DNA from: Pogonophryne albipinna
Taxonomy: Eukaryota > Chordata > Actinopteri > Perciformes > Artedidraconidae
Direction of reading: 5' to 3'
Length of the DNA: 64,000 bases
Assembly (NCBI GenBank): GCA_028583405.1
Contig: JAPTMU010000156.1
Coordinates: forward strand, 434,001 to 498,000
Shown: piece after piece, positions 38,472 through 50,663 of the stretch
Layout: each line of letters starts with the position of its first letter
Position numbering within the stretch: the stretch's first letter is position 1
The notes under the pieces: model-generated
What the model saw: only the letters and a program-made list of their open reading frames with translations
Told to the model about the DNA's origin: nothing
Databases searched by the model: none
Translations under genes and position numbers: made by a program

Positions 38472-38815
38472 CTTAACCCTCTGGTATCATTCGATTGGAC
38501 TACGCAAATTTGTCATTCGAGACAAAAATGTCCACTGCAAAAGAATTTGATAAAAACATTATATTAAAAGGTTTTTCTCACAACTTTGTTGGGTTCAATC
38601 TTTAAAGCGACTTCCGCCCTAATAGAAAATACCAAAAATGTAATCATTTTCTGAGCTGAGCTGAGCACACTGTCGCACTATTTCCATGTCATCATAATAC
38701 CGCCGCTCATGGAACTAGTAGTAGCTCTGGAAACACCGCAAGACTTCTACACACCAAGCGGGACAGAAAACGGAGTGGATTTCTTCTTCATCTACATAGC
38801 ACCGTCTCATCAAGC
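38472..38815. other. Unassigned; begins with a piggyBac-like terminus
   Basis: TTAACCCTCTGGTATCATTC at 38474 resembles the TTAACCCTCTGGAGTC ends of the piggyBac-like copies at 44547 and 51330, but no partner end was found nearby. The rest up to the L2 endonuclease start is unassigned. Confidence 0.35.
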
Positions 38816-38819
38816 CTAA

Positions 38820-41165
38820 AACTATTTAACACACAATCCCTCACTAATAAATCATGCCTCATACATGATCAGATCCTAGATAGGGGGATTCACTTAATGT
38901 GTCTTACTGAGACCTGGCGTCAGCCAGAGGCCTTTTCAGTCCTAAATGAAACCTGTCCTCCTGGCTATAATTACCTGGAGAAAGCCCGCCGCACTGGTCG
39001 CGGTGGAGGCTTAGCTGTAATACACCGCAGTGACCTGAAACTGACCCCCTTGTCTCTTCCTGACCTATCCTCCTTTGAATGCCTCACATTCAAATGCAAA
39101 CCCCCTTTCCCCATGACTATTATTCTCATCTACCGGCCACCCAAACCAAACCCAGCCTTCATCTCAGAGATAAATTAACTTCTTTCTTCAGTCTGCAACA
39201 TGTTTGCAAATACTGTCATACTGGGGGATTTGAACATCCATGTTGACACCCCCTCCCGCCAACCTGCAGCGGACTTCTTGCAACTACTGGATGTTCTCAA
39301 CCTCAAACAGCATGTTGATGTCCCCACACACACCAGGGGGCACACGCTTGACCTGGTTATCACTGACTCGGCCCCCATCACAAATCTGTTGGTGTACGAT
39401 CTGGGAGTATCGGATCACAAGGTTGTTTCAATGGAGTTCAAATTGTCTCACCACATCAAGCCCAAACGTCAAATCTATTTCAGAAATCTGAAACACATCA
39501 ACACAGACATCATGACTATGGACCTGCTCAGCCCCTTGACTTTGGACCCGCTCAGCCCCTTGGTTCACTTCAGAGTTGCGTAGCATGAAGGCAGCTGGGC
39601 GTGTACTCGAGCGGCGTCTCGCACGATCTGGACTCACTGTTCACAGATTAGCCTATCAGGAACATCAAAAAACCTATTCAAAGTCACTCAATAAAGCACG
39701 GTCACAATTCTACTCCGACATCAGTAAAAATCCTGGAAACTCCAAGCAGCTTTTCTCTACTGTTGATCATCTCCTCAAGCCACAAACCCCCTCACACATC
39801 GACACTACAGAAGAGCAGTGCAATAACTTTGTTACTTTCTTCAGGACAAAAGTTGCCACTATTCGCTCTCTTCTCTCCACCCCTTGCGCTGTGTCTGTCC
39901 CTACTGTTAACCCACAGCATGGGATTTTCCAACCGCTCTGCTGCTTCACGGAGATATCTCAGCAAGAGGTTGAGGACATCACCTGCAAGATGAAACCCTC
40001 CACCTGCACACTAGACCCTCTACCCACAGCCTTTGTCAAATTGAACATCTCGGCTATAAGTCCCATGATCACCTACGTCATCAACAGCTCCCTCAAGGCT
40101 GGTTATGTTCCATCGGCTCTTAAAACTGCCGTCAACAGACCCCTTCTCAAAAAAAACACCCTAGACCCAGATGCCCTCGCCAACTACAGGCCCATCTCCA
40201 ACCTCCCATTTCTAGCCAAGGTGCTGGAAAAAATAGTTGCCGCCCAGCTTCAGGACCATCTAAAACTAAACGGCCTCTTTGAAAAATTCCAGTCCGGTTT
40301 CCGTTCCGCCCACAGCACTGAAACAGCTCTGGTCAGGGTCACAAACAACCTGTTGATGGCGGCTGATACTGGATCCCCATCTCTCCTCATCCTCCTGGAT
40401 CTGACTGCAGCATTCAACACTGTCGACCATAACATCCTCCTTCAGTGCCTCAAACACAGCATCGGACTATCTGACTCCGCCCTGAGCTAGTTACAGTCCT
40501 ACCTATCTGGAAAAACAGAGTACGTCTCCTTGGGAGGTGCGAAGTCCCAGACACACCCTGTCACCCGTTACCAACCTGGGTGTAAGATTTGACAGACATC
40601 TGACCTTTGACACCCACATCAAACACCTGTGCAAAACCTCCTTCTTGCAAAACTCCGTCCCACACTCTCCCTGTCAGATGCTGAACAACTGGTCCATGCC
40701 TTCGTCTCCTCAAGGCTCGATTACGGCAACGCTCTCCTCATCGGGACTCCTAGCGGGAGCCTTCAGAAGCTCCAATACGTACAGAACAGTGTCGCTAGGA
40801 TCCTGATGAGGGTGAGAAAATACAACCACATCACACCCGTTCTTCATTCCCTCCACTGGCTTCCTGTCTCATTCAGGATCGAATACAAGATCGCACTACT
40901 GACCCATCAATGCATCCACGGGAACGCTCCTCCATACCTGAAGGAACTTCTCACATCACAAACCTCCACACGCAACCACCGCTCCACAACCAACCATCGG
41001 CTTCGCCCCCCGAGGACCAAACTCCGCACAATGGGGGATCGAGCTTTCTGTGCAGCTGCTCCTCACCTGTGGAATTCCCTCCCAGACCACCTGAGGACTC
41101 CACAGACCACTGACGCCTTCAAGACAGGCTTAAAAACCTTTCTTTTAAAAAAAGCTTTTGATTAA
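38820..41165 (+). pseudogene. L2-like copy B protein, RT core deleted
   Basis: Endonuclease motifs: NTQSLTNKSCLIHDQI, MCLTETWRQPEAF, RGGGLAVIHR, then after a stop VILGDLNIHVDT and DLGVSDHKV. RT motifs: DALANYRPISNLPFLAKVLE, QSGFRSAHSTETALVRV and LLDLTAAFNTVDHNIL. Reading then jumps from GAKSQTHPVT (about 40565) straight to NLGVRFDRHLTFDTHIKHL. The VPQGSVLGP and YADD segment that holds the catalytic aspartates is therefore deleted. The C-terminal part (QLVHAFVSSRLDYGNALLIG to AFCAAAPHLWNSLPDHLRTP) is intact. Several frame breaks near 39178, 39583 and 40490. Confidence 0.8.
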
Positions 41166-41189
41166 ACTTTTGTTGTCTCTATTCTTGTT

Positions 41190-42894
41190 TTGCTCGATCT
41201 CAGTGCTGCATTTGATACTATCAATCATGATATCTTATTGCAAAGACTAGAGCACTTAGTTGGCATACAGGGAACTGCTTTAGGCTGGTTTAGGTCCTAT
41301 CTATCTGAACGCTCTCAGTTTGTACGTGTCAATGATGAATCTTCCACGCAAACCAAAGTTAGCCATGGAGTGCCACAGGGCTCAGTGCTCGGACCTATTT
41401 TGTTCACATTATATATGCTTCCGTTAGGCAATATTATAAGGAATTATTCTGTAAATTTTCATTGTTATGCAGATGATACTCAACTATATTTATCAATCAA
41501 GCCTGATGAAATTAATCATCTAAATAAAATTCAAGACAGTCTCAAGGACTTAAAAACGTGGATGACCTTAAACTTTTTGATGTTAAACACGACCAAAACT
41601 GAAGTTATTGTACTTGGCCCGAAGAATCTACGAAACAAATTATCTAAAGATATACTAACTATGGATGGCATTAATTTGGCCTCCAGTGAGACTGTAAGGA
41701 ATCTTGGTGTTATATTTGATCAGGATTTATCCTTTAACACCCACATAAAATCAATTTCAAGGATCGCCTACTTCCATCTACGTAACATTGCAAAAATCAG
41801 GCATATCTTGCCTCAAAACGATGCAGAGAAACTAGTCCATGCATTTGTTACTTCAAGGCTGGATTATTGTAACTCTTTATTATCAGGGTGTACCAAGAAG
41901 TCAGTCAAGTCGCTTCAGCTGATTCAAAATGCTGCAGCTCGTGTACTAACCAGAGTTAGGAAAAGGGACCACATTACTCCTGTTCTGGCTGCCTTACACT
42001 GGCTCCCTATAGAACACAGGATATAATTTAAAATTCTTCTTCTCGCCTACAAAGCCCTTAATGGGCAGGCGCCATCTTACCTTAAAGAACTCATTATACC
42101 CTACTGTCCTACTAGGGCATTGCGTTCCAAGAATGCAGGGTTGTTGGTTGTTCCTAGAGTCTCTAAAAGTACAATGGGAGCCAGAGCCTTTTCTTATCAA
42201 GCTCCACATTTGTGGAATCAGCTTCCAGTTTGTGTTCGGGCGGCAGACACCCTATCCGTTTTTAAGAGTGCGCTTAAGACCTTCCTTTTTGATAAAGCTT
42301 ATAGTTAGGGCTGATTAGATTCAGCCCCTAGTTTTGCTGATATAGGCTTAGTTTGTCGGGGGACATCTTACTTCTTCCTTCTCTCTGTCTATACCTGTGT
42401 ACTCTCATGTTCCGATTAACCCAGCTTCCCCAAATTTCTTTCTTTTTGGTGTCTATATACGCTGGGATCCGGAGTCATGGATGATCCTGCGGTCCTGTGT
42501 CCTGCATCGCGAGCCCTGGATCTTGAGTCGTGGCTGTGGTCATGGATCATAGGTCCTGGATGGATATCCTCGTGGATTCATCTTCCTATTATACACACAT
42601 GCATTTCCAAACATTTGGACTACCTATGTTGCAAATGTATTATCTTTTCAATTTACACACGGCATCTATTGCACGTCTGTCCGTCCTGGGAGAGGGATCC
42701 CTCCTCTGTTGCTCTCCCTGAGGTTGATCCCATTTTTCCCTTTAAAACTGTGGATTTTCTTCGGAAGTTTTTCCTTGTACGATGTGAGGGTCTAAGGACA
42801 GAGGGTGTCGTATTGTCATACTGATATTTTGTACAAACTGTGAAGTCCACTGAGACAAATGTAACATTTGTGATATTGGGCTATATAAATAAAC

Positions 42895-42927
<33 letters not shown>
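41190..42927 (+). mobile_element. L2-like LINE copy C, 5'-truncated, nested in copy B
   Basis: Begins inside the RT domain (LDLSAAFDTINHDILLQRLE) and keeps GVPQGSVLGPILFTLYMLP and CYADDTQLYLSI, so its catalytic core is intact but its endonuclease is absent. TAA after EHRI at 42026 interrupts the tail; the frame resumes as ARAFSYQAPHLWNQLPV to KALKTFLFDKAYS-like sequence near 42308. The long 3' UTR ends GGGCTATATAAATAAACATT plus (GATT)n. The 3' 1.2 kb is nearly identical to 51372-52560 and to the minus-strand fragment at 63880. Confidence 0.85.
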
Positions 42928-42928
<1 letters not shown>

Positions 42929-43075
42929 TATTTTGTTTGTTTTTATTATGCCTCCTGTAGCACCTAGGGATTACTGTTAGCAATGAAAGGTGCTTTAAAA
43001 ATCGAATTTATTATTATTATAAACATAATACAATTAAATACAAATAAAAGCAATACACAGCAAGTGTATATGCAT

Positions 43076-44134
43076 TAGGGGTCGAGATTATCGGGGCCGA
43101 TATTCCGCATTTGACCGATTATCGGTATCGGCCTTTTTTTTATCAAATTGCCGATAAAACTTTGGCTCTGATGCGGCCGTTTCTCTGGCTGCAGTCACCA
43201 CTCTCTGTACACGAGCAATGTCCCGCCCACAGCGCTATCTGATAGGCTATTACTGAAGTGTCAATCAACACTGAAGATTTTCCGGGCGGGAGCCAGCCAG
43301 AGAGGCGGGATCTTCTCAGATTACACGCAGGTGCGAAGAACGCAGACACAGATTGAAGCAAGCAGCAGCGCTGAGCGGCAGAGCCATAGGCCTACATGTG
43401 TTTCGAAGGTAAATCAGTTGAAAGCCGAAGTTCAATAAACATCCCAATACCCTATGCTGAAGTTGCAAAAACACCACAATCTTATGATCCAATTCTATCA
43501 GTTTCCCAGTTACAAAGAGTTGGGGGTGCGTGCAGCGTCTCGCAGCGGATTAACTGTGGTGCGGAGGGGGGGGCTGCGAGTGGAGCCTCGCAGTTTTTCA
43601 GGTTGATATGTGAAGCTCATTAGCTAGCCAACATGTATCTAGCAAATGTTTAGCAAAATATTAGAAGTGAGGCGAGACTAACGTTAGGTTTACTGCAATA
43701 GCCTCACTTTTAATATTTTGCAAAACATTAGCTAGCACTAGTGTTTTGCAGTTGCTAGCAGCATATTGGGATGTTATGCTAGATAGACAGGCATTGTTTT
43801 TGATATAATAAATTAAGCATTATTGTTAGTTAAGCATGTCAGCCTGCAGCCCCACTTTTAACTCTCTGTCTCTCTCTAACTCATTGCAGATGGCTGCACT
43901 AAAGAAAAGGGCACAGAGAATAAACCAGTTGTAAGATGTTTAAAAGTTCATTAAACATAATATATGCTTAAATGCATTTCAAAGAAGTTGTGTTGGAGTT
44001 TTTGACACCAAGATTTTCTGATTTTACTGCAAATGTATAGCCTATCGGTACCAAATATCGGTTATCGGTCTCCTTGATTACTAATAATTGGTAATCGGTA
44101 TTGGCCTTGAAAAAGCCATATCGGTCGATCCCTA
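43076..44134. mobile_element. hAT element (TAGGGGTCGA / TCGATCCCTA), 1.06 kb
   Basis: The left end is TAGGGGTCGAGATTATCGGG and the right end ATATCGGTCGATCCCTA, both rich in CCGATA motifs. The duplication is ATATGCAT (43068-43075) and ATATACAT (44135-44142), 7 of 8 identical. The interior is partly GC-rich (43180-43620) with a short frame of no recognised similarity. Confidence 0.8.
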
Positions 44135-44142
44135 ATATACAT

Positions 44143-44546
44143 ATACAGTATACACAATGAATATTACAACATTTAATGCAGCCTTACTGTGAAGGCTGAC
44201 CTAAATACGGTGCTTTTCTAAAGATAACATTACCACTGGTAAGGTAAAACTAGGCTGATTAATAAGATGTGAAGTGCTTTGTAACTTTGACCCGCTTGAA
44301 TGAATACACAAACAATATGAAAAAATAGTTATCTCTGGGGCTGCTTGCTGCCAGCTGTAGCCACCCGGGATCGGGAAGTGGCGTAGCCTAAGTACTTCAA
44401 CATCAATGCATACGAATGTTTGTGCTCGATATAAGCTGTATTGAACAAATAAACGAACACAAACTAACTGTATCACTATAACATGATGGTGATAAAGAAT
44501 GCACCTAACGTATTACTGTTCATTATAGTAATACAAAAACGGCGCG
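44143..44546. other. No gene seen
   Basis: Unique DNA between an hAT and the left arm of a piggyBac-like element. Nothing recognised. Confidence 0.4.
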
Positions 44547-45055
44547 TTAACCCTCTTGAGTCTTTTTTAGATGTCTCCTTAAATCACCTTTTAAATATAC
44601 TTGTTATACATGGCACCCCGTGTGTTACATATCAAAGCGTGCAGGACAGTCTGTTCTTGGTATAAAGTCACTCACCTTAGAGCACTGTGTGATGAGATAA
44701 TTAGCTCTAAAGCTGAACATTTGACATCCGATTTTTTAAATCTTCAAAACTCTTGTGAAAACACTGACTTAGTCATGTCATCCATTTTTTAGATTAAGTT
44801 TACCAAAGTCTTAGGTTCACAAACGTACTGTAATGTATGACTAACACTGTATATACATTTGTAATTCATGTCTAAAATGTGTACATTTCGAATTTTGAGT
44901 AAAATAGTTTATTGTTTATCGATAGACGATTCCAAGATGGCGTCGCGCTAGACAGACGTGTTTCTTTCTCCTCCACACAATCTTACTAATCCTGATATAA
45001 AACCAAAAAACAAACTACGAAAAAGTGAGCAATATATTTGCTAAGAATACCCTGA

Positions 45056-45820
45056 TGCCCCCAAAAAAATCCGTTAGAGGTCGCGGAAAAGCCCAATCTA
45101 AAATAGATTTTGGCCCGTCCATACAGGGTGAAGAACCTACAGCTAATGCTAACACAATGGCAGATGGGAATGTTGGGAACGCCGAAGATGAAGTAATCTG
45201 CTAATTCTCGAGGCTATCAAAGACCTAAAAACAGACTTCTCCATCAGACAGGATGAGTTGCGCATTTCTGGCACCGAGGACACCATCATCCACCTACAGG
45301 CAAAGGTACAGAGTCTCGAAAGTAAAAACAAGGTCATGGAGGACAAAGTTATCGACTTGGAAGCAAGGTCCAGAAGTTCTAACTTAAGGCTGGTAATATG
45401 CCGGAAGGCGACGACGCCTGCTTATTTCTGGAAAAGTGGATCCCGGAGGCCCTTGCTATCCCCTCGCTAAACTCGAAGCTAACCCTGGTACGCGCACACA
45501 GAATTGGTCGGAGAAGCGATCCAAATGCTCCCCCGAGAACACTGATCATGAAATTCCTGAATGACAGACACAAGATGACGGTGCTGAAAGCGGTCAGAGC
45601 TAAAAAGCAACTACTCTACAAAGATAGGCCGGTCCGGTTCTACCCAGACCTGGCGGCTGAGATACACAAGAAGCAGAAGGAATTTGACGCCGTGAGGCAG
45701 AAACTTCGCACCATGTGGATTCGATACAGCCTGCTTCTTCCTGCCAAATTGCTGGTGACACATAAAGACAAAACACAAACTTTCGAGAATCTAGCGGACG
45801 TGGAGGCCTTTATCAGGTGA
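45056..45820 (+). pseudogene. L1-like ORF1 protein
   Basis: Starts MPPKKSVRGRGKAQSKIDFG (ATG 45056). A stop follows after about 48 codons, and the frame resumes as LILEAIKDLKTDFSIRQDEL. A coiled coil (LQAKVQSLESKNKVMEDKVI, DLEARSRSSNLRLV) is followed by the RNA-recognition-like core (MPEGDDACLFLEKWIPEALA, VRAHRIGRRSDPNAPPRT) and a C-terminal domain (VRFYPDLAAEIHKKQKEFD, RYSLLLPAKLLVTHKDKTQT). This is the nucleic-acid chaperone that coats L1 RNA. At least two frameshifts (near 45200 and 45398) inactivate it. TGA is at 45818-45820. Confidence 0.8.
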
Positions 45821-46980
45821 ATCGAGGAGGAGATGCCGGGTCGAACAGGGCTATGAGGCCAAAGAACTGGCTAGCTTCCCAGCCTAGCTCCTGTTAGCGT
45901 ATGGGGCTACAAGGAACAGAACATTTAAAAACGGCCACCCTTGGTATCCTTTTCTTTGCTGCTACGTTCTGATCTGAGTTGAGCAAGGTAATCGCTAAAA
46001 TACTGAATATATTTATATTTTCTATATTATTTTACAAACTTGTGCCTTTATATACATGTAACACTGACTTATTGATATGCTATGGTTCGGGTGGGAAAGG
46101 ATACCAGCGGAGCTCCCAGACTGGGGGCTAACGCTACAGATAGCTAAGGGCTAAGCTACTCTGTGATATCTCTTTGTTTTTGCTTCACCTCAATGCAGGT
46201 AGCCGTTAGGCATATAATTGTGACAACTTTATTTTCTTATGTTTAAAGGGTTATGCACACGTTGCCATGGTATAATCATTAGAGTGATTGGGAAAACATT
46301 ACGTAAAAGTGCTAGCTGAACATCAGTTATTTGTTTTGTTTTAAACCGGTACCCCATGATGCACTTCGCGCTAGATCCCTTTGTTAAGTTCCGGGTCATT
46401 CTGACGACCGAATGGTGCAGCCACGGCGCAGTGTTGTTCTGTGATTCAGAGCGATGTTTACAGCACTCGTTACTCTCTGTGTTCTAAGGCATAAACATGA
46501 ATACTTATAATTTTGTTTGAGGACAATCTTAGCTATAGCCGGATGTGCCTTGACGTCTCTGCTCAATTGTTCAGTTTTGAAAAAATAAAAATAAAGTTTG
46601 GTTATACCTGAATTACAGGAGGGAAAGATTACACGTTGCGGTAGATGGTGTTGTTTGACTACTCCCCACAAAGTGTGGAGTGGTATCAAGCTATACTGGA
46701 GTGTACAGTAAGGAGGGGGGAAGAAGCCTGGGTTATGGGCTTGGGGGTATGTGTTTTGGGGTTGATGCACTTAGAAGCATCCATGTTGTATATGTTGGTA
46801 TTATTTGTGTTACTGTTGTTTAGGGGTGCTTTAATATGTTGCTACTTGAAGAGTTCATTTGGAGTGGATAGTTATGACCAGTGGACTAGAAATTAAATGT
46901 ACATCCTAGAACTGTAGAGAGATGTAAAAGATTAAAAAGGTTAAGCAAGTTATGGCACGGATTTACAGTCCAAAATTATT
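45821..46980 (+). other. L1 inter-ORF stretch, no extra gene recognised
   Basis: Longer than a usual L1 inter-ORF spacer. Includes CTAGCTTCCCAGCCTAGCTCC and AT-rich pieces. A frame at 46645-46896 lacks recognised similarity. The start of ORF2 probably lies near 46900 (SWNCRE-like tctagaactgtagagag). Confidence 0.4.
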
Positions 46981-46984
46981 TTTC

Positions 46985-49113
46985 TTCTAGAAACACACCT
47001 GGCTTTGAATGAAGACATCAGGATTAGGAGGAGATGGCGGGGTGAGGTATTTTCAGCTCCTTTTACTACCCAGACGAGAGGGGTCATGACTCTTATACAT
47101 AGGTCCATTCCATTAAATGTCACAAAGGTAATCGCAGATAAAATGGGAAGGTATTTGATCATTCAGGGTACTCTTTATATAGAATGTCTTAATCTGGTTA
47201 ATATTTATTTACCTAATAAGGACGACACACATTTTTTCAATGACATGTTTTTTATCTTGGCATCTCTCGAAGGCCAATACATTATAGCTGGAGACTTTAA
47301 TTGTACTCTAGACCCCGGTAAAGATAGAGCTTCACATATAGACAAGACTCACAACAACAGTAGGAAAATTATTCACCAGTCCATTAAAGAGTTAAACTTG
47401 AGGGACATATGGAGGGATAGATATCCTGGATTGTCAATGTATTCCTGTTTTTCTAATACTCATAAAACATACTCCCGAATTGATTACTTTTTAGTTTCTG
47501 CAAGTTTGGTATGTAAAGTTAAGGATTGCATGTATGACAGTATTCTGATTTCGGATCATGCTCCGAACAGTATGGTTTATGTAGATCCAGGGCTGTTGAG
47601 GGATCCCGCCAAATGGAAATTTCAGCATGAACGGTTACAGGACTCCGACCTAATAGCTTTTCTGGGAAAACAAATTGATCTATATTTTACGCTTAATACC
47701 TCTGAAACATCTGCAAGTACCAGGTGGGAAGCATTTAAGGTTTATATTAGGGGTCAGATTATTAACTTTACGAGCTCCAAATCTAAAAAAGCCTAACAAC
47801 AAATACAATTATTAGAGTCCAAAATTAAAGCCATGGAAAACACTTATTTTAGAAATCCCTATCCTAAATTACACCAAGAATTGTTACTATTAAGAGCACA
47901 ATATAATGAAATGTCAGCCTCTAAAGCAGCAGCTAACTTACTGAAGCTTAAACAATCCATCTTTGATCAAGGGGAAAAGTCAGGTAAAATCCTGGCATGG
48001 CGTATAAAACAACTTCAAATCGAAAGAACTATCACTGTGCTGAAAAACGACAAGGGGGAGACCGTTGCAGACCCTGTGGCAATAAATGGGGCGTTCAGGG
48101 ATTATTATGAAAGATTATACAGCTTTGAAATAGACGAGGGGACAATGATCGAGAGTCCATTCTTAGATAGCCTAACGATTCCCAAATTATCGGATGAGGA
48201 AAGTTTGAATTTAGAGAAAGTCTTGTCTTTGGAGGAGATCTCTGAGGGAATGAAGAGCATGAAATCGGGAAAAGCAGCAGGACCGGATGGCCTGCCCATT
48301 GACATCTATAAAACATTTGAAGCGAAATTAAAGGCACCCCTTTTGGAAATGTTTATTGAATCTATTCAAAATGGAATACTTCCTCCCACCCTGAGAGGGG
48401 CGCTGATCACACTGCTGCCAAAATCTGGGAAAACAAATGATAAGTGCGAAAATATGCGCCCAATCAGCCTCCTAAACTCAGACTTGAAGATACTTTGTAA
48501 GATCTTGGCAAGGAGACTGGAATGCCTGCTGCCGGAAATTATAAAAAGAGGATCAAAATGGTTTGAACATTTTACATGACCAAAGGGGGGCGCCAGATAC
48601 AGCTCTCTTGGCATTAGATGCCGAGAAAGCTTTTGACAGGGTGGAATGGTCCTATTTGTTTGAACTTCTTGACCATTTTGGTTTTGGGGAGAATTTTTGT
48701 AACTGGGTAAAACTTTTATACAATGACCCGTGTGCAGAAATAATTACCAATAATATCATATCAAAGCCAATTAGGATCGGTAGGGGCTGTAGACAAGGTT
48801 GTCCCCTATCCCCCCCTTCTTCTTTATTCGCTTTTCTTTTTAATGACTGATTTTAAATGCCATTTTCTTAATGTCTTTCATTTTTTGTAAAGCACTTTGA
48901 ATTGCCTTGTGTTGAAAAGTGCTATATAAATAAACTTGCCTTGCCTTCTATTTTTAATCGCAATTTAACCATTTGCTATTGCTGTGAGAGAGCACACAAT
49001 GATTACAGGCATAAATGTGAGAGGGTTTGACGATTGAATAGCTCTTTACGCTGATGACGTGATTCTCTTCCTTAGAAATCTGGAGAATTCTATACCGGGC
49101 CTTATGGATCTGA
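46985..49113 (+). pseudogene. L1-like ORF2: endonuclease and first part of RT
   Basis: Endonuclease: LNEDIRIRRRWRGEVFSAPF, RGVMTLIHRSIPLN, LVNIYLPNKDD, YIIAGDFNCTLDP, YSRIDYFLVS and ILISDHAPNS. Then TAA at 47794-47796. RT N-terminal part: LLRAQYNEMSASKAAANLLK, GKILAWRIKQLQIERTI, LEEISEGMKSMKSGKAAGPD (typical L1 SGKAAGPDG), ALITLLPKSGKTNDKCENM and RPISLLNSDLKILCKILA. A frame jump near 48560 leads to [20 protein letters not shown] and [15 protein letters not shown]. After a foreign tail (48840-48955) come GINVRGFDD and LYADDVILFLRNLENSIPG (catalytic ADD). Reading is cut at LMDLI by the piggyBac-like copy 2. Confidence 0.82.
48840..48960 (+). mobile_element. Short L2/SINE-type 3' tail inserted in L1
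   Basis: TTTTGTAAAGCACTTTGAAT and AAAAGTGCTATATAAATAAA, then CTTGCCTTGCC, form the 3' tail found on L2-like LINEs and their partner SINEs. It breaks L1 reading after [10 protein letters not shown]. The body is too short to classify. Confidence 0.6.
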
Positions 49114-49528
49114 TTCACCCTCTGGAATCGGTGGACGCGCCGGCGCGTCCAGGTGCGCATACTGTTACGTAATTAATCATATATTTTTGATTATAAGGAG
49201 TAGAAATATGATTCAGATATCCGCGGAATCGCTGGAAGGGTAGCTTTCCAGCGGTATCTCCTGTGAGACTGTAACCAGGGCACAGCAGCCAATATGGCCG
49301 CTCAAAGCAGCTTGACTTTACACTGTGTGGGATTGATGGATTCGTGTGTCCGTCAAGGAAATCTCGGCCGGCAGCCATCATGGTCTGAAATGACCAATAG
49401 ACATCGAGAAATCACTAAGGACCTACCCACCAAGTAAAAAAAACATAAACTACGTGTCTCCCACATGGATGTATAATAAGGTCTCCCATCAGTTTACGTC
49501 TAAGAGGAGAGAAAGAGAGACAGAGAAA

Positions 49529-50098
49529 ATGGCTAAAAAAACGTTACAGTTGCCGACTTCGCTAGAGATTTGTTTCGCTAGCAGCAGTGAAGATAGAGCC
49601 TCAGAACCTGAAGTCTTCGACTCTTCTGAAGAAGAAGAATACAAAGACAACAACAAGGATCCATTTGGACATGGGTAAGTGTAAATATTACAGTAATAGG
49701 GTACTGGCAATGTGTGGGGAATACTGCGAAAATGAACAATAGGTTTATTGATATATATTTTTTATCGATAGTCATGAACTTTTTCTTGGGACAAAATAGA
49801 CTCCATTAGCAAACGTTTACTCAGTGTGAACGTTATTTTGGTGTGTAAAAGTGAGATTACATGTGTAGATGATTAAATTAATCATGTATTCGTCCCACAA
49901 CGGAGACATTTACAGTGACATGTTTTTGCCATTGATTATTTTATCATACTGTTCTGTACAGATGAGACTTTGTCATAGATTTATTTATGTGTGTCTGTTA
50001 TTATTTTACCATCCTTTACAGATGAGACTTTGTAATCAGATGTAGCCTATGTATATGTGTGTCTCTGATTTTATACTTAATGTAAAGTAACTGGAAAT

Positions 50099-50146
<48 letters not shown>

Positions 50147-50663
50147 TCGAGAGAGACTCCTTCTCCAACCTCCCAAACTTTCTTTTTATGTGTGCATTGT
50201 TATTTGTGCTTGAGCAACATTTTACTTGAACTTTATTTCAATGAAATTAGTAGTAATTATTGTCCTACATTTTAATTTGTTTTACAGAGATGTTTCACAG
50301 CTGCCTGGGCCTAGTGGCCCACAGGCAGAGTTTATCCAGCAGCCAGAACATCCATCTGTGCCGGCCCCCAGGTCAAGATCTACTGTGGCTCAAGGGCCTT
50401 CACCAGAGCCATCAACACAAAGGACCAGCAGACCAGCATCACTACAGCTACCTCCACCTCCATCTGCGGCTGCCACCAGGTCTAGATACACCTCAGCACA
50501 AAGGCTCCACCACAGCCATCACCTTCAACCCAGACAGCAAGGATGTCTCGTGGAGGTCTCGTATAGCACTTGTACCCCCCACCTACACAGCAGCCCATGC
50601 ACCATCACCCCCATCTTCACAGCAGCCAGACCCACTGTCTTGGAAGACAGACAAAGACCTTGA
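49529..50663 (+). CDS. piggyBac-like element gene, two exons, N-terminal region only
   Basis: Exon 1, 49529-49674, encodes MAKKTLQLPTSLEICFASSS then EDRASEPEVFDSSEEEEYKD and stops at a GG|GTAAGT donor. Exon 2 starts at 50288 after ttttacag, and the split codon joins as GGA (FGHG-DVSQLPG). It continues PSGPQAEFIQQPEHPSVPA and low-complexity P/S/R-rich sequence to TGA at 50663. An acidic, serine-rich start is usual in piggyBac (PGBD4-like) transposases, but the DDD catalytic core and the C-terminal cysteine-rich finger are missing. The link to a transposase is inferred from the TTAA-flanked element. The downstream frame after about 50560 may be shifted. Confidence 0.5.
50103..50134. repeat. (GT)n microsatellite followed by (GA)n
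   Basis: About 16 GT units, then GAGAGAGAGA. Lies in the intron of the piggyBac-like gene. Confidence 0.9.

Larger units (their letters stand above)
38816..43019 (+). mobile_element. L2-like LINE copy B, host of a second L2
   Basis: The endonuclease begins near 38820, and RT and C-terminal pieces run to TAA at 41165. The 3' UTR is split at about 41190 by L2 copy C and resumes near 42926 with TTTTATTATGCCTCCTGTAG, GGTGCTTTAAAAATCGAATT and a (TAT)n tail to 43019. No target duplication is expected for this clade. The 5' limit is approximate. Confidence 0.75.

Noticed and set aside
38474..38493. Third piggyBac-like element starting TTAACCCTCTGG
   Set aside because: Only one end was found and similarity does not extend beyond the first dozen bases; recorded as unassigned.
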